Assembly (NCBI GenBank): GCA_963844575.1
Contig: CAWJOU010000005.1
Coordinates: 3,604,646-3,668,645 of the forward strand
Reading direction: 5' to 3'
Length of the DNA: 64,000 nucleotides
Origin: DASZUK01 sp963844575
GTDB lineage: Bacteria > Actinomycetota > Acidimicrobiia > Acidimicrobiales > RAAP-2
The position numbers and the translations under genes are program-made. The notes beneath the pieces were generated by a model. That model was not told where the DNA came from, ran no database searches, and worked only from the letters and a program-made list of their open reading frames with translations. Positions 34,232-42,302 of the stretch are shown one piece after another (position 1 is the stretch's first letter; each line of letters begins with the position of its first letter).

Positions 34232-34828
34232 ATGAAGCCCGTCACCGTCGTCACCGGGCGGGCCGTCCCGCTCGACCGCTCTGACGTCGACACCGACCAG
34301 ATCATCCCGTCCGACTGGCTCAAGCGGGTCGAGCGGACCGGCTTCGGGGCCGGCCTCTTCGCCGAGTGGCGCGACGACCGCGACTTCGTCCTCAACCATC
34401 CAGAGTTCGTCGGCGCCAGCATCCTCGTCGCCGGCGCCAACTTCGGCACCGGTTCGTCGCGGGAGCACGCCGTCTGGGCGCTCATGGACTACGGCTTCGA
34501 GGCCGTCGTCTCGTCCCAGTTCGGCGACATCTTCCGCAACAACTGCACCAAGCAGGGGCTCGTACCCGTGCAGGTCAGCCCCGAGGTCGACCGGGCACTG
34601 CTCGACGCCGTCGCCGCCGACCCGTCGCTCGAACTGACCATCGACGTCGCCCGCGGCACCATCGAGGCGCCCGCCGTCGGTATCACCGACGAGTTCCCCC
34701 TCGACGACTTCACCCGGGACCGGCTCGTAAACGGCTGGGACGACATCGGCCTGTCCCTCCGCTACGAGGCCGACCTCGACGCCTACGAGGCTGCCCGGCC
34801 GAGCTGGCTACCCACCGTCACCGTCTGA
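34232..34828 (+). CDS. leuD: 3-isopropylmalate dehydratase, small subunit
   Basis: 198 residues. VTGRAVPLDRSDVDTDQIIPSDWLKR, ILVAGANFGTGSSREHAVWALMDYGFEAVVSSQFGDIFRNNCTKQGLVPV are the LeuD swivel-domain hallmarks. An AGATGGAGGC ribosome site precedes the ATG. It pairs with LeuC. After the stop, a GC-rich hairpin (GGTGAGG ... CCTCACC around 34853-34890) without T-run could end the operon; the IS630 element begins 120 bases after the stop. Confidence 0.93.
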   Translation: MKPVTVVTGRAVPLDRSDVDTDQIIPSDWLKRVERTGFGAGLFAEWRDDRDFVLNHPEFVGASILVAGANFGTGSSREHAVWALMDYGFEAVVSSQFGDIFRNNCTKQGLVPVQVSPEVDRALLDAVAADPSLELTIDVARGTIEAPAVGITDEFPLDDFTRDRLVNGWDDIGLSLRYEADLDAYEAARPSWLPTVTV

Positions 34829-34948
34829 CCGCGCGGAGCGGACGGGCCGACTTGGTGAGGTCACCGGGGCCCTGAGGCCCTCACCCGACGATCGGTCCGC
34901 TCGTCGTCGACCACCCGATACCGTCGCCCCCTTTGCCATGAGCGATTA

Positions 34949-36111
34949 AAGAGTTTCGCCTAATACCCCGCTCCAATCGTATGGAGTGAGATACTGGTGG
35001 ATGTCCACCGCGACCCCTGCCCCTGCCGGAACGAACGCCGAGCATTCGAAGCCGAAGGTCCGCCCCCGACGCGACTTCGAGGCCATGGAGGCGAGACGCC
35101 TGCGGGCAGCGGACCTGTTCGCAAAGGGGGTCTCCCAGGCCGATATCGGCCGTGAGCTCGGCGTCTCCCACCAGACGGTCTCCGACTGGCACAAGCAGTG
35201 GAAGGTGGGTGGGAAGCGGGCACTGCGACGGGTCGGGAGTCCCGGCCGTCCCCGCAAGGTGTCCGATGCCGATCTGGCCAAGGTGGAGCGGGCCCTCGAG
35301 AAAGGCCCGAAGGCGAACGGCTATCCGACCGACCTGTGGACCCTTGCCCGGGTGGCCCAGGTGATCGACAAGACGACCGGCGTCACGTACCACCCGGGCC
35401 ACGTCTGGAAGGTGCTCCGGCGCATGGGCTGGAGCCGGCAGCGTCCGGCCCGCAAGGCATTGGAGCGGGACGACGGAGCCATCGAACAGTGGGTCAACGA
35501 GCGCTGGCCGACGGTAAAAAAAACGCCCGGGCCAGGGATGCCTGGATCGTCTTCCAGGACGAGAGCGGATTCAGCCTCCTCCCCTCGGTGAGATCCACCT
35601 GGGCGCCCAAGGGAAAGACCCCGGTCCTCCGCCACCACTTCAGCTGGAAGCGCCTCTCCATGTCGGCCGCCCTGTGCTTCCGGCCCGACGGCAGCGAGGC
35701 ATCCCTCGTCTTCGGCATGCAGGCCGGTGCCTACAACGACCGGTCCCTCATGGAGTTCTTGACTGAGCTCCACCGCCACCTCGACGGTGACAAAGTCACC
35801 CTCATCTGGGACGGGCTCCCCTCTCACCGCAGCCGGGCCATGCAGCGCTTCATCAACGAACAACGCCGATGGCTCGTGGTCGAACGGCTTCCCGCCTACG
35901 CCCCCGACCTCAACCCCGTCGAACAGGTGTGGGGGAACCTGAAGGGCGGCGAGCTCGCCAACCTCTGTCCCGACACCATCGGCGACGCCGAAGAGATCGT
36001 CGACCAAGGGCTCTGTCGGATCGGGAACGAGACCAACTTGGCCTTCGCCTTCCTGCGCCACTGCGGTCTCAAGCTGTGACCAGGGTCGGCGCGGTATTAC
36101 GCGAAGGTCTT
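34949..36111. mobile_element. IS630-family insertion sequence
   Basis: 1163 bases. The ends are inverted: left AAGAGTTTCGCCTAATACCC, right (read inward) AAGACCTTCGCGTAATACCG, with similarity continuing past 20 bases. TA dinucleotides flank both ends (34947-34948 and 36112-36113), the expected target-site duplication of IS630/Tc1-mariner elements. It contains one transposase in two frames joined at an A8 run. It inserted downstream of leuD, apparently without breaking a gene. Confidence 0.88.
35001..36079 (+). CDS. IS630-family DDE transposase, two frames joined by -1 frameshift at A8
   Basis: The first frame (ATG 35001) encodes a helix-turn-helix protein (AADLFAKGVSQADIGRELGVSHQTVSDWHKQW) and the HTH_32/winged region (GYPTDLWTLARVAQVIDKTTG). 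At 35516-35523 it reads GTA AAA AAA ACG. A -1 slip on A AAA AAA moves into the second frame, which starts NARARDAWIVFQDESGFSL and ends LKL at 36079. The DDE triad is complete: Asp in FQDESG, Asp in LIWDGLPSH, Glu in DLNPVEQVWGNLK. Without the slip the first frame ends at 35591 as a DNA-binding protein without catalytic domain. Programmed -1 frameshifting is known in this IS family, so the element may be active. Confidence 0.85.
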
Positions 36112-36196
36112 TAAAAGAGTCGAAACGGGGGTAGGACGCTCTTGGCTCATCTCGGGTCGTAGCTCCTCCGCTCACGGGGGAAGATCGGCGGTCCCG

Positions 36197-36916
36197 ATGG
36201 GACCCCAAACTGAAGTGGCGCAAGTCCCCGACCTCGTCGCGCCCTCCGAGGTGGCGATTCCTGCCGATACACCGTCCGGTACCGGGCCGGCCGCCACCGA
36301 GCGGAGAGGCTGGAGAGCGCGGACAAGTCGCACCCTTCGCCCGTCCGACTGGCTCTACCGTTCCCACGAGGCCAGCTTCATCTGGCTGGTCGTGCGGCTC
36401 TGGCTGGGCTACCAGTGGCTGAACGCCGGCTACCAGAAGATCTGGGGTAGCGAGAAGTCGGCGTTCTGGTTTGGTGGCGGCGCAGGGGTGAAGGGGTTCG
36501 CCACCGCCGGCGTGGTCGGCTCGACCACGGGCAAGGGTGGCGCCAGCTACGGCTGGTGGGCCGGGTTCCTCCACAACTTCGTCGTGCCGAACGCCTCGTG
36601 GATCGGCAGGTTCATCTCGCTCGGTGAGGTTCTCATCGGTGTGGCCCTCATCCTCGGGTTGTTCACCGGTGCGGCCGCCTTTGCCGGGTTGTCGCTCAAC
36701 ATCATCTACATGTTCACCGGTTCGGCCGGCGTGAACCCGATGTACGCCATCCTGTCGGTACTGCTGGTGCTGGCCTGGCGAAACGCTGGATGGATTGGCC
36801 TGGACCGTTTCATCTTCAACGACGACTGGACGGTCCGCCGCCTGCGTGCCGATCTCGGTCATGCGGTACACCGGCGTGGGCATCCGCGGGCTCCGGTGGT
36901 AGCTAGCCCGCACTGA
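36197..36916 (+). CDS. DoxX family membrane protein
   Basis: 239 residues. A polar N-terminus of about 50 residues precedes four membrane segments: FIWLVVRLWLGYQWLNAGYQKI, then the WWAGFLHNFVVPNASWIGRFISLGEVLIGVALILGLFTGAAAFAGLSLNIIYMFTG hairpin, and AILSVLLVLAWRNAGWIGLDRFIF. This is the DoxX/DoxD (thiosulfate:quinone oxidoreductase small-subunit-like) fold. Homologues act in sulfur or redox-stress metabolism, but many have no known role. Located just after the IS element with no shared operon. Confidence 0.82.
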   Translation: MGPQTEVAQVPDLVAPSEVAIPADTPSGTGPAATERRGWRARTSRTLRPSDWLYRSHEASFIWLVVRLWLGYQWLNAGYQKIWGSEKSAFWFGGGAGVKGFATAGVVGSTTGKGGASYGWWAGFLHNFVVPNASWIGRFISLGEVLIGVALILGLFTGAAAFAGLSLNIIYMFTGSAGVNPMYAILSVLLVLAWRNAGWIGLDRFIFNDDWTVRRLRADLGHAVHRRGHPRAPVVASPH

Positions 36917-37040
36917 GTGGGGCCGACCGGTCTCCCGGCGATCGTCTTCCATCCACCGGGACGACGGTCGCCGCGGGAGCCGCGTCCACTATCCGACTTC
37001 TCCGCTTTTGTCGAAGCCCGCCCGTGAAGGAGCAACCGCA

Positions 37041-37106
37041 ATGAACGCACTCATCAACCACGACCCAAAGGGCGTCGTCCGCCACCCAGAAGGGTCGTGG
37101 GCATGA
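37041..37106 (+). CDS. 21-codon ORF translationally coupled to the Thr-rich secreted protein
   Basis: ATG at 37041 with an AAGGAG site eight bases upstream, 21 codons (MNALINHDPKGVVRHPEGSW plus a final Ala), and TGA at 37104-37106. The ATG of the next gene (37103) overlaps its stop as ATGA. The next gene has no independent ribosome site, so this small ORF probably delivers ribosomes to it. Whether the peptide itself matters is unknown. Confidence 0.5.
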   Translation: MNALINHDPKGVVRHPEGSWA

Positions 37107-38098
37107 AACGACTCGCTCGGATAAGCCTTGCCGGAGCGCTGGTCCTCGTGGCCGGTGCCGCGCTGCTGAGCGTCCACGAGAAGCCAACCCCCGTCTCTCT
37201 TCCTCTCGTCGGGTACCGCCACCACTACCCCCCTCCCACGACGACGACCACTGCTTCACGTCAGCCCACGACCACCACCACCTCCCCCCGCCCCACGACC
37301 ACCACGACCTCCCCGTCCACGACCACCACCACCGCCCCTCGACCAACGACGACGACCACTACCTCTCCCCGACCAACGACGACGACCACTGCTGCACCGG
37401 CAACGACGACGACCGCACCTGTGACGACGACGACCACTGCCATCCCGTCGGGGTACGCCGAGCAACCCGGCTACCCGGCGTTGAACAACACAGGGACAAC
37501 ACTCCCGGTGACGACGGCCGCCGTCGGCGACGTCATGCTCGTCATGGCCCACACCGCGCCGTCGTCGGGAACCTCCGACGTCACGTCGATCACCGACAGC
37601 AACGGCCGGATCACCTGGCAGGCGGCCAAGTCGGCCGGTTACACAAACCACCCGAGCGGCGACGCCATCGAGATCTGGTACGGCGTCGTGAAGAGCGTCG
37701 GCTCGACGACCATCGACGCCCACTGGTCCGGCACAACGTTCGACCACTTCGTCTGGGCGGCCGAGTGGACCTCCGGCCAGGGACCCACCACGTCGTGGTC
37801 CGCCGCCGCCGGCGGCGTCAAGAACTCGATCGTCGGGACCGGAACGACCTGCTCGTTCCCGACCCTCACCGCCGGCTCGGCCGGCGGCCTGTACTGGGGC
37901 TGGGCCTACGGGTCGGCGAAGGGCAGCGCGGGTAGTAGCCCGGGATTTTCCTACTACGTCACAACCGACGTGACACATTGGAACGTCCTCGTCTCCGGCG
38001 CGTCGTTGGCCGCCGGCACTACGTACACGCCGACGTTCACCCAGGCCGCGCCGACATCCTGGTACGACGCGGTCGCCGTCATCGTCCAGGCGAAGTGA
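37103..38098 (+). CDS. Secreted protein with Thr/Pro-rich stalk and C-terminal beta domain
   Basis: 331 residues from the ATG MKRLARISLAGALVLVAGAALLS, a signal peptide or N-anchor. Residues about 40-115 are a TTTTT-SPRP-TTTTT stalk, likely glycosylated. The C-terminal 215 residues (GDVMLVMAHTAPSSGTSDVTSITDSNGRITWQAAKSAG ... FDHFVWAAEWTSGQGPTTSWSA) look like a beta-sandwich, possibly an adhesin- or carbohydrate-binding-like domain, but I recognise no family. The repetitive ACGACGACC codons make this region prone to length change. Confidence 0.75.
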   Translation: MKRLARISLAGALVLVAGAALLSVHEKPTPVSLPLVGYRHHYPPPTTTTTASRQPTTTTTSPRPTTTTTSPSTTTTTAPRPTTTTTTSPRPTTTTTAAPATTTTAPVTTTTTAIPSGYAEQPGYPALNNTGTTLPVTTAAVGDVMLVMAHTAPSSGTSDVTSITDSNGRITWQAAKSAGYTNHPSGDAIEIWYGVVKSVGSTTIDAHWSGTTFDHFVWAAEWTSGQGPTTSWSAAAGGVKNSIVGTGTTCSFPTLTAGSAGGLYWGWAYGSAKGSAGSSPGFSYYVTTDVTHWNVLVSGASLAAGTTYTPTFTQAAPTSWYDAVAVIVQAK

Positions 38099-38287
38099 TA
38101 ACGGCGCGGCGCACGAGCTAGGGACGGGAACGTCAGGCGAAGGCGCACTCCGGTGCGGCCATGGCCGTTCCCATTCGCACGAGCGCTCGGGCCAGATCGC
38201 GGCGGTCGTGGTGACAGGCCGAACAGTCGTCGGCCGCCGCCTTTCCTCGGTTGCCGCTACGTAGATCGAGACCTTGCGGTCCGGTGG

Positions 38288-39376
38288 TCAGGCGACCGCT
38301 TCGTGGCCCACGCACGACGGCGGGTCGGCCCGCAACGAGGTCCGGCCGACCTCCCAGTGCGAGAGGAGGTGCTGACTGAAGTCGCCCTCCACCGCGCTCA
38401 GGGCGCGCGCGCCGAAGACGACGTCCGAGGCCAGGCCAGGCTCGCGGCGCAGGAGGCCGCCCACCATCCGATCGGCGGCCAGATGCTGATGCCCGGCGTC
38501 CGCCTCGACGTGCACCTGGTAGAAGCGTCGGGCCGCCGACGGCAGACCGAGGCGTCGGAGGACCGCGTCGTAACGCGCCATCGGGCCGATCGACGTCATC
38601 TCGAACAGGGCCAGGTGGCCGAGCAGCGCGCCACGTAACCGTCGGTGGAGACCGAGCATCGAGATGAGGTTGGTCGTGGCCAGCGTCACCCCGGGGATCG
38701 CCGCCAGATAGGCGTTCGGGTGACGATCGAGCCCGAGGCACTCCATGGTGTCGCCGAACAGTGCGGCGTGCATGCCGGCCGGATCGCCGTTGCCGTACTC
38801 GTCGGCCTGAATGGCGACCAGCGCCGCCTTCGCCTCCCCGGAGACCCGGGGGATCCCCCAGCTGTGGGGGTCGGCCTCTTTCAGCTGGTACGCCGACCGG
38901 TGGACGGCGAGCTCTCGGACGTGCTCGAGCTCCCCGGACGCCGCCATCCATCCGGAGAGGGAGGGCGCCCCCGGGGCCCTGGCCAGCTCCCACAGTTGCT
39001 CTACCGCGACCTCCGGATGGGAGTGCACCGGTCCAACCTGCTCGCGCAGGCCGTCCTCGAACCACTGTTCGAGGACGGCGCGAACGCCGAGGAGCGACGG
39101 CTCCCACTCCCACCCGTCATCGACATCGGCGAAGCCCCCGTAGTGCAGTTCGTAACAGCAGTAGAGGGCCAGCTGCCGGTCGTCGTCCGTCGCGTCCGCC
39201 ATCTCCGCCTCCGGGATCCATGCGAGGTCGTGAGGCTCCTGGCAGAGCTCGGCGAACAGGCGCATCGTCAAAGAGCCGCGCGCCGGAGGGAGATGGGGCC
39301 CGGCGGCCGTCGCGGGGGCGGCAACGACGGGCACGGAAGCAGCAACCGCGGGCGGGGAGGAACGAGCGGGCGGCAC
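38288..39376 (-). CDS. Iron-containing redox enzyme family protein (haem-oxygenase-like diiron fold)
   Basis: GTG start gives 362 residues; a downstream ATG at 39265 (MRLFAELCQEPHDLAW) is an alternative. Helical protein with metal-ligand-like motifs: YCCYELHYGGFADVDDGWEWEP, YGNGDPAGMHAALFGDTMECLGL, and FYQVHVEADAGHQHLAADRMV (ExxxxHxxH-like). This is the haem-oxygenase-like diiron oxidase (HDO) superfamily, whose members include oxygenases and N-oxygenases acting on amino acids or fatty acids. It is divergent from a cysteine dioxygenase gene. About 190 bases between its 3' end and the previous gene hold no gene I can support. Confidence 0.78.
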   Translation of the reverse strand: MPPARSSPPAVAASVPVVAAPATAAGPHLPPARGSLTMRLFAELCQEPHDLAWIPEAEMADATDDDRQLALYCCYELHYGGFADVDDGWEWEPSLLGVRAVLEQWFEDGLREQVGPVHSHPEVAVEQLWELARAPGAPSLSGWMAASGELEHVRELAVHRSAYQLKEADPHSWGIPRVSGEAKAALVAIQADEYGNGDPAGMHAALFGDTMECLGLDRHPNAYLAAIPGVTLATTNLISMLGLHRRLRGALLGHLALFEMTSIGPMARYDAVLRRLGLPSAARRFYQVHVEADAGHQHLAADRMVGGLLRREPGLASDVVFGARALSAVEGDFSQHLLSHWEVGRTSLRADPPSCVGHEAVA

Positions 39377-39606
39377 GGATAGGTCTTACCCCTTCCTGCC
39401 GTCCGGTACCACCAGCGAGGGCGGGGCCTGGATGAGCCCACCGGACGTGGGATCGCCAAAATCCTCTAATTCAGACTTGATTAGTCGTATATTGTCCATT
39501 AGCCTCTCTGGCGTGCAGTCGTGTCCCTGTTGACCCCGCTCTCGGGCGATCCGCCCGGTATCGACCGTCAACCAACCAACCGCACCGTCGAGGAAGCGAG
39601 CCCGTC

Positions 39607-40296
39607 ATGCACCTCTCCACTCTCGTTCAGCGGCTGGCCGCTCTGCCGGTCGCCGGTCGTCTGCCGGTCGCCGATCGTTCGTCGATCGTTCCCCTCCGAT
39701 CGGCTGGTTGGCAGGCCCACCCCACCAACGATCACGGTGGAGACGGCGAACCAGCCGGTCGGCTCTCTTTCGTCGCCCTCCGGGCCATCGTTGCCGGCTT
39801 GGCTCGGGTGCAACGATCGGTCCCGCTGGCCGACGAGGATCCCGGCACCGCTCGCTCGGTGCGCCTGCTGGCCACGACGTTCTACGACGTGTGGTTGATC
39901 ACCTGGCCGGACGGGTCGGGTCTCGCCCCACACGACCACGGAGGGGCGAAGAGCGTGTTGCAGGTGATCGACGGGGAGCTGATCGAGACGGTTACCGACC
40001 ACGCCGACGAGCACACGCCGACCAGTCGGGTGCTTCGCCGGGGCGACGTGACCAAGACGACGCGCTCGTCGGTCCACGAGATCGCCAACCGGTCGGGTGA
40101 CGACGCCACCACGATCCACGCCTATTCGCCCCCGCTCGCCGACGTCGCCTTCTTCAGCCTCCGCGATCCAGGCGCCGTCCAGTGGCTCCGGACCATCCCC
40201 GTGGCCCAACGGGTCCCGGAGGCGAGCTCGAGAGATCTCCCTCTTCCCCGACCGGGTCGGCGATCGACGGCCCTCCACCCGATCGAGACCCCGTAG
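39607..40296 (+). CDS. Cysteine dioxygenase family protein (cupin)
   Basis: 229 residues. The cupin iron site is visible: YDVWLITWPDGSGLAPHDHGGAKSVLQVIDGELIET (His-x-His) and SSVHEIANRS (third His), with Tyr in IHAYSPPLADV as in cysteine dioxygenase. These non-haem iron enzymes oxidise cysteine (or 3-mercaptopropionate) to the sulfinate with O2. A 5-base inverted repeat CTAAT/ATTAG lies upstream (39466-39484) in an AT-rich promoter region. A rhodanese-like gene follows, a common partner in bacteria. Confidence 0.85.
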   Translation: MHLSTLVQRLAALPVAGRLPVADRSSIVPLRSAGWQAHPTNDHGGDGEPAGRLSFVALRAIVAGLARVQRSVPLADEDPGTARSVRLLATTFYDVWLITWPDGSGLAPHDHGGAKSVLQVIDGELIETVTDHADEHTPTSRVLRRGDVTKTTRSSVHEIANRSGDDATTIHAYSPPLADVAFFSLRDPGAVQWLRTIPVAQRVPEASSRDLPLPRPGRRSTALHPIETP

Positions 40297-40503
40297 CTCG
40301 AGGGGCAGTCGATAGACGCCCCATCGATGACGGCGACCGCCCGGGTGGATCCCCCCCGGCCCGGGCGGTCGCCGTCCCCAAGTCCGTCAGGGGCGCCCCG
40401 TCGACGGTCCATCGGGCGGCCCAGCCGATCGGGGTAGCTCCCGCCAGGACCCACCGCCGACGGGCGCCGACGGGCGCCGACGGGGCCCGACGGGCGTCGA
40501 TAC

Positions 40504-40532
40504 TTGACTAACTCACTTGTATTTATCAAAAT
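40504..40532 (+). promoter_or_regulatory. Promoter of the rhodanese-like gene
   Basis: TTGACT (40504-40509), 17-base spacer, CAAAAT (40527-40532), in a markedly AT-rich stretch, 54 bases before the GTG start. Upstream (40447-40500) is a short run of GACGGGCGCC-like units. An independent promoter means this gene need not be co-transcribed with the dioxygenase. Confidence 0.6.
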
Positions 40533-40585
40533 ACTGGACCACAGCCCCGCTCTTCTGCCGGCGCCGAAACCCCACTGGAGCAGTC

Positions 40586-41725
40586 GTGTCCGTTGCCGAA
40601 GGCCCTGCCGTCACCACTGCCCCGGTCTCCGTCGACGAGCTCGACCGGCTCCTCCAAGAAAAGAACGAGATCGCCGTGCTCGACGTCCGAGAGGCGTTCC
40701 CCTATGGCGTCGGCCACATCCGCCTGGCCGTCTCCCTCCCGTTGAGCCAGCTGGAGCTGCGAGTCGACGCGCTGGTCCCCCGGCGCACGGTCCGGATGGT
40801 CGTCTACGACGGTGACGGACGCTGGTTGGCCGACCGGGCGGCCGCCCGGCTCGAACAACTCGGCTACAAGAACGTCGCCGTCCTCCACGGAGGGTTCGAG
40901 GCGTGGCGGCTGGCGGGCAAGGCCGTCTCCGGCCGAACCAACGGCATCACCGACGCGCCGGGGGCAGCCTCCGGGACCGCGTTCCGCACGATCGACAACT
41001 GCGTCCTCCAGCAGTTCCGGCGAGAGGCCAACGAACGCACGCTCTACGTTCTCGACGTTCGCACCGCGCTCGAGTTCGAGGCCGGGCACCTCGCGGGGTC
41101 CGTCTCGGCCGGCGGAGACCGGATCGTCCAGGCGCCGGGCGCCTTCGTTGGGGTCCGAGGAGCCCGGATCGTCTTGGTCGACGAACCGGACGCCGCCCGG
41201 GCGACGGTAACCGCCGCCCGGCTGGTCCAGATGGGGATCGACGACGTCTACGTCTACCCGGGGGTGGACGGCAACGCCCCACTCGTCGGCGGTGCCGCCC
41301 CTATCGCCGTTCTCGGCCTGCCCGAAGACGTCGAGAGCGTCGACCCTCAGACCCTGCACGACCTCCTCGCCCAGGGTTCCGCCGTCGTCCTGGACCTGGC
41401 GCCCAGCCCGACGTTCCGCCGAGCGCACATCCCCGGGGCCTGGTTCGCCATCCGTTCCCGCCTGCTGCACAACGTCGGCAGCCTCCATGGCTCCGGACCC
41501 ATCGTGCTGACGTCGGCCGACGGGACGCTGGCTCGGTTTGCCGCCGGCGATCTCGTCGGGGCGACGAATCGGCCGGTGCTCGTCGTCGAAGGGGGCACGG
41601 CCGCCTGGGTCGAGAGCGGCTACCCCACCGAGGATGGCCTGATCAATCTCTCCGACCGGCCAGACGACGTCGACGCGCCCGGGACGGCTACCGAACCGAG
41701 CGGCCGCGAACCGCGCGACCGCTGA
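40586..41725 (+). CDS. Triple rhodanese-homology protein lacking catalytic cysteines
   Basis: GTG start with a CTGGAG ribosome site, 379 residues. Three rhodanese-like domains: VSVDELDRLL...GGFEAWRLAGK (about 12-120), FRTIDNCVLQQF...VYPGVDG (about 140-235), and VDPQTLHDLL...VVEGGTAAWVESGYP (about 255-350). Each domain keeps the LDVR/LDL and GG..AW landmarks, but the active-site Cys loop is replaced: VVYDGDGRW, VLVDEPDAA and VLTSADGT. A persulfide-carrying rhodanese needs that Cys, so these are probably binding or regulatory domains. The neighbouring cysteine dioxygenase suggests a role in cysteine sulfinate or sulfide handling. Confidence 0.8.
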   Translation: MSVAEGPAVTTAPVSVDELDRLLQEKNEIAVLDVREAFPYGVGHIRLAVSLPLSQLELRVDALVPRRTVRMVVYDGDGRWLADRAAARLEQLGYKNVAVLHGGFEAWRLAGKAVSGRTNGITDAPGAASGTAFRTIDNCVLQQFRREANERTLYVLDVRTALEFEAGHLAGSVSAGGDRIVQAPGAFVGVRGARIVLVDEPDAARATVTAARLVQMGIDDVYVYPGVDGNAPLVGGAAPIAVLGLPEDVESVDPQTLHDLLAQGSAVVLDLAPSPTFRRAHIPGAWFAIRSRLLHNVGSLHGSGPIVLTSADGTLARFAAGDLVGATNRPVLVVEGGTAAWVESGYPTEDGLINLSDRPDDVDAPGTATEPSGREPRDR

Positions 41726-42302
41726 TAGTCGAGCCCAACTCGTCAGCGTCATTGCCCGTACCACCGGGCCGCCATCTTGCTTTTCGAGACCCCGCACTCA
41801 CCGTCGACGTCGTCTGCGCATTCCGGCGTGGGTCATTTCGTGATCGTCGCCTAGAGGACAGGGTGTTTTCGCCGAATACCCCGCCGGTTCGGGGACGAGC
41901 CGCGTGAGCGCCACGAATGGTCGGCCGCTCCTCGGGGCTAATTCGGCACCCGCCGGAACGTTCTGGGGACGAGATTCGTGATCCCGAACGCCGGAATCGC
42001 CAGAGTTAGCGTGTATCAAGGGCGGAGGAGTTCTGTCTAACAACCCCAGTTGACGCCATCGCCATTAGCTGTCAAGGTGGCCGCCATCCCAAAAGCACAC
42101 GAAATAACCTGGGACAGAACCAAGAAAAGCTGAGAATAGACTGAGCGGGCCCGGGCGGAGGACCACCAGCGACCTCGCGTTCGATCTCGCGTTCGGCCTC
42201 GCGCTGACCGGAGCCGACGATGGCGGCGGAGAAGGCTCTGCGCCGCCCTCGCACCGTCAGTGTGATGCACCACACGACGAGACGCACGAACAGGAGACAG
42301 GA
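41726..42302. other. 577-base gap with an IS630-end-like sequence and no supported gene
   Basis: I see no convincing gene. At 41866-41885 TTTTCGCCGAATACCCCGCC resembles the left end of the IS630 element at 34949 (TTTCGCCTAATACCCCGC). About 50 bases later, CGGGGCTAATTCGGC (41936-41950) is nearly its reverse complement, so the two could be ends of a decayed miniature element. The rest should carry the promoter of the secreted repeat protein at 42303. Confidence 0.4.

Noticed and set aside
35516..35523. A8 run in the transposase as a sequencing error
   Set aside because: The phase A AAA AAA is a good -1 slip site, IS630 elements are known to use such signals, and the surrounding genes are intact; error is possible but less likely.
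35321..36952. 543-codon minus-strand frame across the IS and doxX
   Set aside because: Shadow of the transposase and DoxX reading frames; it crosses the IS boundary, which no real gene of this site would do.
37240..37440. Regular ACGACGACC repeats resembling a repeat array
   Set aside because: They encode the Thr/Pro stalk of the secreted protein; there are no spacers, so not CRISPR.
38133..38287. Small Cys/His-containing tail (CSACHH) after the diiron protein, possible CDGSH or ferredoxin-like ORF
   Set aside because: No start codon in a sensible place, and the Cys/His spacing does not fit CDGSH.
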